Origin: Eleginops maclovinus
Taxonomy: Eukaryota; Chordata; Actinopteri; Perciformes; Eleginopidae
NCBI RefSeq assembly: GCF_036324505.1
Contig: NC_086370.1
Coordinates: 9,162,512 to 9,226,511 of the forward strand
Length of the DNA: 64,000 nucleotides
Direction of reading: 5' to 3'
In this document: positions 1-13,500 of the stretch, piece by piece
How the letters are laid out: every line of letters begins with the position of its first letter
Position numbering within the stretch: the first letter of the stretch is position 1
Notes under the pieces: generated by a model
What the model saw: only the letters and a program-made list of their open reading frames with translations
Told to the model about the DNA's origin: nothing
Databases searched by the model: none
Program-made: the position numbers and the translations under genes

Positions 1-1284
1 TATACTATAAGTATGGTTATGTTCCAGTGGTGGCTGCGTAGGATTTCTCGTACTTTTTTCCAATTCAAAGTCAAAGTGTAAAAAAATCATCATTTCCAAA
101 AAGCAAAACATGTTCTTATCTTCCAAAACATTGCTTCAATTTATGTCATTTTTTCCTAAACAACATTATGTTTTGCTTTATTTATAAGATTTTTGTGTGC
201 AAAAGGGAGCCTTTGTTGTATAGATGCAGCGTTAAAAGATCAAGACAAAGGGGATGCCATTTTTAAATTCAAAACTTTTGCATACTGTTAAATGATTGTC
301 TCCCCGGTAGCTCACCTGGCAGAGTTTATTTTGTTTTATTTTTTAAAAACTAACCTATTTAATCTAATGAATCACTATTAGAATGATTGTTTTTCATAAT
401 TGTTTGTGTGATAACCTCAAAAAATATGTCTAAAGCATCATTTGAAACCTTAATAGCAGCTTTGAATATTTAAAAAAACGATACACTGTCCCACCCTAAT
501 ACCCCTTTCTATGATATGCCAGATATATGTAGCTCTGTTCTGAAACCCTCATACAGAATCTTTTGGCCGACTTTTAAAGCACTCACATGGTTGTAAAAGA
601 GGCGTAATGGCTGTTCTAATATATTTCTACACATCGACAAGTTCTATAGCTCTGGCATTGACCTTGCTTAAACCTGCACTGCATAGTTCTAAACAGTCTG
701 AGTGGGAATCAGTATCTAAGGCCGACAAAACACTGCAGCTGTTTAATGAGTGCTGGGGATAGGGGATTTTAAATAAGGGTTATGTTCCTAACTGCAATGG
801 CTCTTTTTAGTCATCAGAGTGTTATAGCACGTGTTGGCAACCTTGTTAGTCCTAATGTGTTCATTCACAAAGCAATTATAAAATATTTAAATTCACTGCC
901 ATCTTTAGTGTTTTTATTTCAGTCGAACCAAAAGGAGCTTGTGTCTTTAGTCTGGCCTGGGTTATTTCACAGAGAAGAGCCAACCTTTTTAAGAGGGAGT
1001 TCGCTTTTGTGCAATTTACAGGAGAGGCTTTACTTTACTCCGGGCAGAAATCCATGTTGTCCCTCCTCCAGCCACCTTTTAGCTTTCACATTAGGAGCGA
1101 GCTACAGCAACTGCTCATTGTCTGGTGACTCCTCGCTGTGTAAATCCTCCGTTTGAGATGTTTATGCATCCAGAGGACTTTTTATTCAAGTGACGGCTGA
1201 CAGAAAAGGCAAAACATTACTCACATGTCATGTTGCTGATCTTTTGGATTTTCCTACAGAGACTTCTAACTCTTCTGTCCACAG
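1..1284. other. Non-coding sequence, probably intron of the spectrin-like gene
   Basis: No exon could be supported here. Open frames exist (for example 782-1156) but they show no heptad pattern or similarity to the downstream protein and lack convincing splice borders. The stretch is AT-rich. Because the first exon found downstream (1285) is entered in frame from an AG acceptor, this region is most likely the intron before it, and the 5' part of the gene lies left of the window. Confidence 0.5.
298..324 (+). repeat. tRNA-like A-box fragment, possible SINE relic
   Basis: The bases around 307-324 (tagctcacctggcagag) resemble the D-arm and A-box of a tRNA. No B box, acceptor stem or 3' half follows, so it is not a tRNA gene. 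A truncated tRNA-derived SINE head is the simplest reading. Confidence 0.3.
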
Positions 1285-1430
1285 AGTCCTGTTGAATGTG
1301 GGATCGGTAGGAGGACACCCAGCAGCCAAAGCCAGGAGCAGCCATCAGGGAACCACACCTCGTCACCCACAGGAGGCGGCCCTGCCTCCGCAAATGATGT
1401 CATCGTCAGACATCAATTAAAGGGGGAAAG
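1285..1430 (+). CDS. First visible exon of the spectrin-like gene (Ser/Pro/Gly-rich)
   Basis: Bounded by a pyrimidine-rich acceptor (tgtccacag) and a gtgaca donor, 146 nt. Read from phase 0 it is open and gives a Ser/Gln/Pro/Gly-rich peptide ending ...VIVRHQLKGE. It leaves two bases (AG) that fit the one-base phase of the next exon (1582-1678), which carries the start of the first spectrin-type helix (HSQLQKFTVSADK). A longer open frame in another phase overlaps it, so the exon is less secure than those downstream. Confidence 0.5.
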
Positions 1431-1447
1431 GTGACATTTCGGCCTGG

Positions 1448-1504
<57 letters not shown>

Positions 1505-4500
1505 CTCTAGCTCTCTGTGACTTAATCAGAGGTCTTTATGTAAGTCATAATTGGAGTCTCATGTCTGTGTTTTCCTTGCAGCAGGAAGCCCAGAGCAGAG
1601 CCCAGGCTTGCCACCGCTACACGAGGCCACCCACAGCTCCACTCGCAGCTCCAGAAGTTCACCGTGTCTGCTGACAAGGTGACTCGACCCCGGCCGTGCA
1701 CATCCGCAATCCCCCTTTTTCACCAGAAATCCCCTCTCCAAACAAATTCCTGTGTCCTCTACATTCACCTCACATCATATGGTCCTTTATAGCACTTTAT
1801 TGCACCCTTTTGTCTTAACCTTTCTCAGACATTATGACACATTTGACTGTAAATGACTACTGTGTTCTCATTTCCAATAATTGTTATCATTTTTTAGTGT
1901 GTTTACTTTCCTCTGTTTAGACGTTTTATTTATTTATAATAAGACAAAGTAAGTATATGTCTCACATTCATAATGCCAGCTCAGCAGTAGATGATAAAAT
2001 CTAAAATTGGTTCAGAATAAAAAACAACACCTGGTTGCTTGTTCTTCCTATGGCATCTTAAATTCCATCACCATTGTTCTCCTGTTTAAAAACACATCTT
2101 TGAAGCTGTTCTCCTCCTGAACCCTGTCCCTGTTTGCTCCCCCTTTCCATCTCAGACTTTGTCCTGGCTGAAAGACAATGTGTCCATGGCCACGCAGGTG
2201 TGCTCAATAGCCAGCTTTGAGGGCCTGGAGGCAGCCAGGAGGTGTCAGCACACTTTGCAGCAAGAAATCCTGACCAACAGGGCCAGGATAGAGGTTGTCA
2301 AACGGGTAAGCCAAGTCCTTTTCACAGTTTGTCTTAAAAACATAAGCACTGGATAAAGGCCAATGAAAAATATCCCCCCACATTTTGCAAACTGGGCACC
2401 TGGACAGGCATTATTCAAATAATGAGCTGACATTTCATCTCTGACGGCTTTAGTAACCTAAAGCTGCAGATTAGGTCTGTATTTCACAACCCAAATCCCA
2501 GTCCTTAGTCATCACATGCTCTCATCAGTTTAACGCACCATCCTCAGGAGGGCCGCGGGCTGGTCCGTGCACAGCATCCGGGCAGCGCCAAGATAGAGGA
2601 GTTCCTGGGCCAGCTGGAAGTCCTGTGGGAAGAGCTGCGGAGGAGGCACCAGAGGAACAATGCGTTTCTGCAGGCTTCAGAGGAGCTGGGCTTCAGGGTG
2701 AGGTTCATACAAATATCTCACACAATAGGCACTCCTCTTGAGTAACAACGAGGCTTTTACTTCAAATTTATGGTGATGATCTTGGATCCCGCTGGAGAAG
2801 CTTTCTGCTGGCAAACAGCCTTTACATCCACTCAGGGTTAGAAGCTCATCCACTTCATCTTTAACATCCTAATTGGAAGAGTCTGCAAGGTATATTCCCC
2901 AGATTTATGAAGGTTAATCCAAGGGATATAAATTGCACTGCCATATAATTAGATTATGGGATGGAAAGAGGCTACAAATCTGCCCAGAGTGATGACTTGG
3001 TTGGAAAGTTGGAGTTTCTTGTTACAAAAGATGGTCTACTTCCACTAGGTAAACAGGTTATTGTCTTCTCTGTACAGTACATCACCTCATTACTATTTAT
3101 TTATTACTAAAATAGTCTTTCATTTCCCTGTACAGTATTTCATTTATACATTCTTTTCTTGTTTATCTTATTCTTTTAACATGTATATAGACTTTTCATT
3201 GCCATATCTACACTGTAGCTACATTGCATAGGACAATAAATCCTTTGTTTGTTTGTTTTTTTGCTGTGCACTACATCCTAGCAGCAAAACGTGTTCATCA
3301 TTACCTTCCCTGCTTGTGTACTTGGCAGGTTGTTAAAGTGCTCCAGGCCCTGGGCAGCCTGGAGGCCTGGCTGGAATCCGTGGAACTCTCTATGAAGGAG
3401 TCCGCTCTCGCCGGTGACCCTGAGACAATGAGCATGGCTGAGAGGGAGAGCTGTCTGCTGGAGAAAGAAGTGGCAGCTCGCAGCCTGGAGCTCAGCGGTC
3501 TGAGGCAGGAGGTGGAGCGCCTCCACAGCGCCAGTCACCCACACACACGGGGCCTGCCGGCACGCATGGAGGAGGTGGAAAGAAAGTGAGTTTGTCAGAG
3601 GGGGAGAAGGAGGGGTCATATCATCATATGAGAGTCATGTTCTGGCTCTGAACAATCACACCCTGGTGGTTTTGCTCGTCACTGTGGTCAGGAAATGCAG
3701 TAAGAATGTTGTCAGTGTTTCCAAGAGGTCACAGGTTTTGGCTTGCCGAGTCTGCAATCCAGCATGGAAGAGTTTATTCATAAAATCCCCGGTTTTTATT
3801 TAAGATAAACAATTTCACCCCATAAACCCCAAAATATATAGATCTCGTGTTTTTTCTCCAGGTTGCCAAAAAGAAAATACTCTCCATGCACTCATTTATT
3901 GCGAGGCTCGAGTTTATTCATTCGTGATTCATGCAGCACTTAAGAGAGTCGGCCCTGCAGTCCCGAAATGCACTTCACCCCACAGCTTGTCAGTGTGTGT
4001 CAGAGTCACCCACTGCATGTGTTGCAAGATGACGCCTCTCTCTTTGGTTGGTTCTGGAAAGACAAGTTGTTGCCATGGACTCTTGGTAAAACTCCACGAT
4101 GTTGGCCCGTTTAATGGAAGTACCTTTGTCCATAAACACACATTCAGACTCTGTAAAGAAAACAGCTAACCAAAGTAAATAAAGAAATGGAAAGGGCTCA
4201 GTTAAAGTGTTTCCAGGGTGGGGCTGTTAGATGGGGGTAGAAATGGACACTCTGAGGAACCTTTGATGCAGGTAGAGGCTGTCACTGAGCAGCTGTAAGA
4301 CACTTGCGATGATGTCATTATTTAATGCTGCGTACAAGCAACTTAAGGCTCATTTATTCTGGGAAAAATACCCTTTGAAATTCCTCCCTTTACCATCTCA
4401 AATATAAACTGTGCATGGACAAGGTACACTCATGCCCTGAAGTACAGGAAATGTTTACATGACACATGATATATATAACCATAAACAGCGCTGTAGCACT

Positions 4501-7500
4501 GAACTCTGTGTACTGATGGAGGTCTCTCTGATGTGGTTCTTCCAACGGATGCAGAATTGTACTGTATATACGGATGTGAAGGAGTAGCTGGTCATTAAAA
4601 GCTTCCTACTGGTTGTTTCTATGTGTGTCTTTCAGGTACCATCGTGTCCAAAGTGTACTGACCCAGCAGAACTCCGAGCTGCAGGACACACGGATGCTGA
4701 CGGAGTTCCTGGAGCGCGTGGAGCTGGAGGAGAGCCAGGAGCTCAGCGGGAGTCGGTACAGCCTTGGCCAGGTCAGAAACTGTGACTTCTGTGTTTGTTA
4801 GCACTACAGTAGGTCTCTCCAGCAGCGCCTTTATGACATCATGATGACACACATAAACAAAACATAGACGAACAAGGTGAAAAGAATACTAGTGTCAGCT
4901 GATAATAGACATATTCTAGGATTTTTTTTTAGATAAATACCCTTTAAAGTAATGATTTTGTCTGTTTTTCTAACAGCCTCTTCACAGTGAGATCTCCTCA
5001 GCTCCTACACTACTGGGACTCCAAAGCAGTGGCGGTGGCGAGCCCCTGATAGAAAGCATGGGAGACCCTGTGGAGGAACTAAGAGAGGCCGTAGAGATGC
5101 TGAATGACACTGTAAGGGAGAGGGGCCGATCGCAGAGCCACGACCAGGCCATCCAGGAGCTGCTGAGCAAGGTAAAGAGATGGGAGTCCCTTTATATTAC
5201 TCTGGGAGCTCTAGTTCTAGTTCCTTAGAGCTAATGGTCACCACAATGTTTGTTAAATTACAATAATCTGACGGTTTTTGTTAAGTCCCTTAAGTTCTGT
5301 CCCAAACAGCTGCAAACCCATAGAGTCACATCTGGTTTCCTTTTGTCTGTGGCTATATTCTTTAATAGGCCCTCAACGAGCCACAGCTCCCCCTCACATG
5401 AGTGTTTTCGCGTTAATCCCAGTGATTTCTGGTATAGAAAGCAGCACACATGTCAAAATAGCACACATGCCCGGAAGGGATTCTATGACACCCTTTCAAA
5501 CACTTACTCGCAATGTGGCTAGAACAAATAATACACGCGAGGCGTAATGACACCCTACGAGTACACATGATGACTCTGCTCCCCCCCCCACCCAGCATGC
5601 CAGGCTGGCGGTGCACGTGGAGGAGTGCTTGAGCTGCAGCAAGGAGCTGAGCCTGGACATCCTGGAGAAGGAGACAGACATGGCCGTCCAGTGTGAGCCC
5701 GACCGCTGCGGCCTGGAGGCTCTGCAGGAGAGGCAGGACCTCCTGGAGGTGAGAGGAACACGCTGTAAACACTGGAGCTAATATGATTCTGTATCCCATC
5801 CAATTGGATTATTGACCTTTGCTTGGTGTAATTTAAAAAAAGGGAAGCCCCCCTCTTTTTCTCGCACACATTGTTCCACAGTCTGTTTCCTGTTGTGCCA
5901 GATTTTCTCACATCTAAAAGAGGGCAGCCCATCATGCTTGCTGCTGTGTTTAATTTATTACATAAACTGCACGGTGCAATAATACACACAGAGCGTGCAA
6001 ACGTTTATTATTCACACAGGATATTTATTTACGCTTGTGTGAGTCATTGTTCTGTAAACTCTCAAAGTGTGTGTATTTGTGAGTAAATCTGGCAGGGTGT
6101 GTGTTTCTACGCATCTGAGGGGTCATGGGGTTGGAGATGTGAGGTTGGTACAGTCCTGTGTGAGTCATTGTTGGGCAGTGTTGTGTTTATCACACACACA
6201 CACACACACCCACACACACACACCCACACACACCCACACAGCTGTCTGGACTTGATACCATTGAAGAGCAGGAATGACCTCATCGTCCAAACTGAAATAA
6301 CTGTGGCGTCAGCAGACAGGCATCCACCACTCCGTGTTCTTGAGGCCTTCTGTAGCTGAGAAACGTTATGAAGCATTACTCCCAGAGAACCCTCAACGCT
6401 ATTAATTACCGCCTCGTCAAAAGGAGCAAAAAAATGGTCAAGATTGCTAGCTTGCTACGGCATGGGAGCCCATATGCGGACCATATGGGTCTCTCGCTGA
6501 ATGATATGCATAAAACTATGGGGATGAAGTCATACTCATACACAGAGATACAATTGGTTCAGGCTGTTTGAGCGATACTGAGGGTGATGGACGATGATAG
6601 ATCTTTTTTTTTATTGTGATTCTCCGCAGATTGACTATGAAGTCATCAGGGAGGAGGTGAAGGAGATGGAGAGCCAGACCTCTCATTTGGAGGAGCTGTG
6701 CCCGGAGAGAGTGTTCGTTCTCGGGGCAAAGATCCGGGCCATGCTGCAGGGCTGGACGGAGCTGGGGAGGAGTGTGGTGGAGAACCAGTCACATCTGCAG
6801 GAGTTTGTCCAGCTCCAGGACTTCTTCAGGAGCTACCTCGCCATGATGTAAGCGGGGCGGGCGCGGGGAGGCTGTGAAGCCCTTTTTTTCCTCATTGTGA
6901 AAACATCTGCGCATTACAATGTCTTCGCAAGGGGAAGGACAGGATGTTCTCGTTGTCAAGCAAGCGCATGTCCCTAGTGAAATGTATAATTTAAGATGTG
7001 CTGAAGAGGTCAGCGCACAAGGCGGTGAATGTCTGTCCTATCAGGGAGAGTCTGGTCAGTGTCATGTTTTTTTAGAATGTATGGCTTTTCTCAAAGCTCT
7101 GCTCCTTGTCTTTCCCTCCCCCCATTCCTCTGTATAGCTCTTGGACAGAAGACACCAGGTCGTGCATTTTCTCAGATACCGCCTTGCATCTTGGGAAAGA
7201 CGGCCAGAGGCCACTCGCTGCAGAGCTGGACTTGCAGATAGAGCAAAAGTTTGAGGAGTTTGATGCGCTGGCGTACACAGGGAGGAACCTTTTGGATAAA
7301 GGACACCACCTCACGCAGATGGTGAGTGTGAACGATGGCTCACTGCGGTCTTTGAATAAACTGTTGTTTTTTTCCACTTTTACAACCCTGAGAAATGTCT
7401 TACAGGTAAGAGAGCGCATGGAGGAGCTGAGGAGCATGCTCGGCTGGATCTCGGTGCACTGGAGGGCTCAGAAACAACAATGGCTTCACAAGCAGAGCAG

Positions 7501-10500
7501 AGAGGAGCCTTCACAGGATAACATATACTCTGAGGCCACTATGTGCTCTACATTGGCAGAGGTACATAAGCACAGAGGCGTTCATTCATCCATCCCCGGG
7601 ACTAAATAAAGCAAAAGTCCTTGAAAATCTAATCATTTTTGTACCATGTCAATTTTTAAACAAATACTAATATCAGATCTTCAAATATGATGATTGTGGC
7701 CCAAACATTATAGCAATATTTTCCAATATCTATACAACGTTTGGAGAAATTCAAATACATTTTTCTCTTTTTTTTGTAATGAATGACTAATCTCTGTGAG
7801 TGTGGTGTCGGGTGAAAGAGAAAAAGGGAGAATATAAAGAATTGAAAATAACTTGAGACACTAGATTACTTACATAATATCATTATATTGTATTAATAAC
7901 ATGACATCAATATTTATTTTTCATTTATCGCAGTTATTAATGACCTATTTCAAACCAAGAAAGATGAGTTTTTAATACAAATCCCATCAACTTTTATTAT
8001 TCCTGAAGATTTTGGAAATCAACAAAACATTTTTTTATCATAATGATCAAGAATCATCATAAAAAGTCAAAAAACCTTAACAATGCAGGACTGATATACT
8101 GATTGGGTTTCACAAAGAGAAAGAGTGGGGAATATATCCCAGTTCCATTTCCTAAAATATAATTACTTATTTGCCAATGTGAACATGTGTTCATTTGTGT
8201 TTCATACAGAGTTCCGACCCTGATCTAGAGGTCTATGAGTCCCATATGTCACCTGTCGTCACCTCCACTGAAGACAAATTACGGGCTGCAGGAGACGCCC
8301 CGCCCTCCTCGCTGCCGCAGAGACGAGCTGATCCGCAGGAGGAGAATCAGTTTGAGGATGGGTATGAGGTCATGAACAGTATCGGACCCCAGGGCGGTGA
8401 AGCCTCCCCTTCAGAGTCTCCAAAACCATCCATCGTGGTCCTCAAGGAACCCAGCAGCCCTGCTTTAGGGGGCACGGTCAACCTCATCCTGAGCTTCGGG
8501 GGGCAGGGGGACAGCCAGGTTCAGGTGCTAGAAAACACGCCTGCTAGGACGGAGGAGGTAGAGGAAGAGACATGTGAGCCTGTCCACAGGGTGAGGAACA
8601 CACACAGTCACCGAACAGCACTATGGGAAGACACTGTTATTGGCTTCACACATTTCTCCCACTGCATGGGATCTCCCTCCTTGGCAATCCGCTGCTGTTC
8701 ATTCCTTCCTCCCCGTTTGGCCTTCACGTCTTCCCTTTTCCCCTTTTTTCCCCCTCAGCCCACTCTGCATCAGTCTTCTGCCTGTAAAACCTTTTGGAGG
8801 CGCTGCCAGGGGCTTTTGGAAAATACTTTTGGTAGTTTAAAGCGAAAGAAAACGATTTATCGGCAGAGTGCAAATGAGGTAAATAGCGCGGTGTGATTTG
8901 GCACTGCATGCTGCGTCTAAAAGTGTGCCAGGACTGCATGCTGTGTTGTTTTCTTGGGGCAGCATGCTCAACTTACCCCTGTTACGAGATACAGCTGCTC
9001 TTCCCCGTGCTGTCGGCCTCTGTAAGCCAGGTAAGCGTTAAAAGAAACAAAACAGGCCAGAGTGCTATCACAGGTACTCTCACACCATCTCTGAACCCAC
9101 TGCCGCTGGGAAACATAGTGAGGAAAGAACACAAACTCAGTCACAACTCGGAATTTCCCTACTTAAAGACAGTCAAAAATGCAAATTCGGAACTAACTAA
9201 ATTATATTTTTAATGAACACATTCTGTCGTAATGGGCTGAAAAAGTGCTGATATTACAACCCATTTGTGTAAATATAAACATAATGAATGAAGTGTGGTA
9301 ATACAAATCTCCAATTACTGAACAAATAATAGGATTTGTTTTTAGAAAATAATATTTGTTGCCTTTATGTAACTGTCATTTTGTTACAAGTTACTATAAT
9401 GCATACAATTCATGTATAATAAAATGCAATCCCTGAAGGATATGTATGTTTAAAAAACATTTTATTTCAATGTTTTTTTACTATGAATTGAGTGACTAAA
9501 GGAAACAAATAAAAGTCGCTTTATCAAAATTGCAATGGAAAAAAAAGTATTGTATGAAATGATGTGATGAAATGAATGGCAAAGAAATGTCATTAATAAT
9601 GACAGCTATCAAAAAGTTTGCTGTCAAATAAATTCACTGAATGCTGCCCATATCCATGTGACCCACGCAATCACACAATAATATATAATAAAATAACAAA
9701 GAATGACCAATACCAAATAAATATAAACTAGTATAAACATATTTATTATTTAAACAAAATCCACCTCTCTGTAATGTTCATGACTCCTACAAATCATTTG
9801 TTGCTAATGAAAATGCCATAAAAAACTAAATTCTATGCTATTTTATTTAAAAATAGACTCAAAACTATTCGCAGGACTCATCATACATCCCAGCTTTAAA
9901 AACAACCTATTATCTCCGTAATCTTGAAGCACTGGGAACAAATGTGTATCTTTTGGATTGTGAATGTGAATCCATCTTTCTGCAATCTGTCACTTGCCCT
10001 TTCAGCTCTTCCTGTGTAAACTCTGATAAAAAGTTCAATCCAGACAGAAAATCACACAAAGAATCAGGATGTTTACACTCCAACTTTCCTTAAGAATGTT
10101 CTTTGGAGCTCAGCTTGTTCAGAATTAAAAGCTGTAGAGCGCTGATGGCAGACACAGAATGAGGGTGATGAGTAAGAGAAGCCCACACTGTCTTATCCCC
10201 CCTGCTGTGAATGTTGACAGAGCGCTTTCTCTTCTCCTTCTGTCACTTCACCGCACGCCTCACGCAAACCTGCTCTTGTTTGGCTCTCCTGCGGCTGTGC
10301 ATCGATCGTGTTAAATAAGTGACCTCACCTTCACTTCCTCAAAAATGGCTCCCAGCAGGAGTGTGTCCCGAACGCCAATACAGGCGCAGTCATTAGCCCA
10401 ATAACCACTGCTGAACTTTTCAAGGAAGGCCCCCAGACTGCACACAGTGATTTATAGTCTGGGGCTTCCACAGAAACAAGAGATTAGTCACAGAGTTGAA

Positions 10501-13500
10501 AGGTCAAGCCATTACAGCTGCATATGACGGCATGTGCTGCCACATATGTATTTGGTTAAGTCCCGTAAGTGTGCGATTACAATCATGTTCTTTTGTCTTT
10601 TCATCTCATTTTTATGTGTTTTTGGTGTGTTTATTTAATCATTTGCATTGCTGTGTGAGTCTTGTACTCTTGTATTCCAGAACCCATTGTTTTCTTTAAT
10701 GTGTGGGATGTAGTGCTGATGTTTGTGTCTGAAAAATGGCTGATTGTCTTGGTCAGGTTTGCTCTCATGTCATGATTAATCTGTAACTCATAAAACAGTT
10801 CTCGCAGAGGGCTCCAGCCTGCATGAGTCTCTCTGCGGTTAACTTTTTTAGATAAAGCATTTGCAATGATTCAAAAGTGCGCAATCGTCTAACATCCTTC
10901 TCTCTTTCTAGGTAAGTACCTACTTGCATGTGAAGGATAACAACTTGGCTGTGGCACCTGTGTATGAGAGCATCACCCTGCCCCGCCAAAAGAGGCGCTC
11001 TGCAGCCTCAGCCTCCCCTACGTTCTCGGCGTCCTCCTCCTCTTCCTCTGCGACCGCACCTCAGTCGGCGAATGTAACCTTCCACCCTTCAGCTGGGAGC
11101 ACCTCCATCTTCAGCAGCCTGAAGAGGATAGGCAAGAAGAGAAAGAGGAAGAGAGACGCTCGCAGGCACACTATCCAGAAGATCATGGGAGTGGAGGAGC
11201 AGACCGAAGGCATGCCGTATTACGACAGCGAGACAATCACGTACGACACGCATACATGGCCGCTGAAGGAAGCCAGGAGGAAGAAGGGTACACATAAGAG
11301 CGGAAATGGAGTCGAAGCGATGGCCTACATGAAGAATCCCCTGCTGAAAGACATTGATACGGAATGTTCAGGAGTGTACAGCATTATTCCATACGACATG
11401 TCAGATGGGCCGACCACAAATCATGCGAGAAGCCACTGCAGGTTCCTCTCTTTGGGCTCCGTGCTGAGCTTCGAACTGCCTAAAGACATGACCCTCATCC
11501 CCAGCATTCAGGACATCATTACTATCGCCCCACCAGAGACCAAAACACCTGCAGGGACTGATCCGGACCCCATCTCCCAGAGACAAACGGCCCTGAGCTC
11601 CTTTAAACAGACTCGATCCACTCCGTCCGTCACACGCAGTTCAGCAGATTTCAGTCTTCCTGAAACACAGACAGTTGTAGTGAAAGATCTGCCTGATGTC
11701 AGGAACAGTTTCCAATCACCACGTCCTTCTTCCACAGAGGAAGACCAGACTGTACCATGTAGAGACATGTCCAAACCACTCACCTTGCTTGAGGATGCAG
11801 AGCAGGACAAAATGTTGTCCTGTACGGCTGAAAGACATGGGACCAACAAGCCTTGCCAGCTCCCGATTTATGTGAATCAAGCCCAAAACACAGCTGCGCA
11901 TAAACACAAATGCCCGAGCGTCCACACGCTCATCCGAGACCTGAACGGACACCACTACCATAAATGTGCCAAACCCCAGAGTGTGCTCGAAGAGAATCCG
12001 GAGCCACAGTGTCAGAGCCAGGCCTCTCATATGGTTGTGAATCTGAAGTCGACCGTTAGCGTGAGCGTTCGCCAGGACTCTGTAGACTCCGGGATCTCCA
12101 CCTCCAGCAGCGTCAAGCTCTGCCCTGATAGTCTGTGTCTGGATAACCTGCAGCCAAAGGGTGTAGTGGGGAGGCTCATGTCCCTTGAGGTGGGAGGAAT
12201 AGACTGTGCTAAAACAAGGGAGAACACGTCATCGGTTCCAACCACAGAGCCATCGGCTCCAACCACAGAGCCATCGGATCCATCCACAGAGCTGGAAACA
12301 GAGCCGGTCCTCCTCGACCACCAGCAGTTTGAGGAGGAAGAAGAAGAGCTGGAGGATATCTGGAACCAGACAACCAATTACAGACAGAGCATCTGCTCAG
12401 ACATCATGTACCAGCCCAAGCAGGAAGAGCCTGAACCCTCTGACCAATCAAAACCACCATCACCCAAAATCCCAGCTGTGCTCTACAGGAACCTGGTCAC
12501 AGCCTCAGCCCCTAACCTGCTCGTGGCAGAGTTTAAACTGCCCCCCTACCTTCAGAGCTTGCTGGGCTACGACAAGGAGCTGCAGAGTCCCAGAGGTCAC
12601 CTCCCTCCACTGGCCCCGGGAGACAGGAAGTCCTGGGCGGCCTTCCCCAACAGGGAACCAGCCGGGAAGACCGTAGTGACGGTGAACGAGACGGCATCGG
12701 ACCCAGTGAAGCTGCCGGACGTTGGGGACAATCAGAGATATATTTATCAGTACAGAGAGGAGGAGGAAGAGCGGGAGGAGGAGGCAAAGGTGGGGGAGGA
12801 GGTGGATGAGCTCGGAGGTTGTTCCAAGGTGAGGTTTGAGATACTGTGATGTCCAGAACTTTGAGACCTTATCAGTTCACCCAAATTACAAATTCGGCAC
12901 GGGGGCTAGAATGGTGTTGGTAATGCTCACTGGGGGTAAATCCCAAACACTCAGCAAGTACGACTGTCTCGGAGCCATTGTAGTAATAAATACATTTAAA
13001 CGGAGCCTTGGGAGGAGGGTCATATGTTATTAAAACACAAATATTCTCTGAGGTCAAAGTGGTACATTTACGAGGAAGAAACTCAGAAATGTAGGCGAGA
13101 AAAAGTCTTTGTAGGGTTTTTGGGTAAAGAAACCACAAAGGCTATTACCTCATCTAAACCAGTATGTCTTTTATGAACCGGACCAGTTTGTATGCTTATG
13201 ATAATATGTTGAAAATGTTGTTATTGCTAAATCAAAGTGATTAGGTCATCCACTGCAGGCATGATACACAGAGCGTGGTGGCGTCTGTGGGAAAAAGTGA
13301 TGCCATGTGGTTCCTTGATATAAAAAAAAGCCCACTATTCCCCAGATATTTGTTTCAAATGTATTTAATCAAAATATCAAAGATGTTTTAACCCTTCTTT
13401 CGTGATCGGGTCAAATACTCTACTTTTATTAATCATAGATAATGGGTTTTGCATTTGATTTCTTCACGGTATCCCCGACAGTAGGCATTTATACATAAAA

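Noticed and set aside
298..324. tRNA gene
   Set aside because: Only an A-box-like half is present; no B box, no acceptor stem, no anticodon arm.
782..1156. 124-codon open frame at the left end
   Set aside because: No splice-bounded, domain-like or compositional support; it reads as random hydrophobic sequence in an AT-rich intron.
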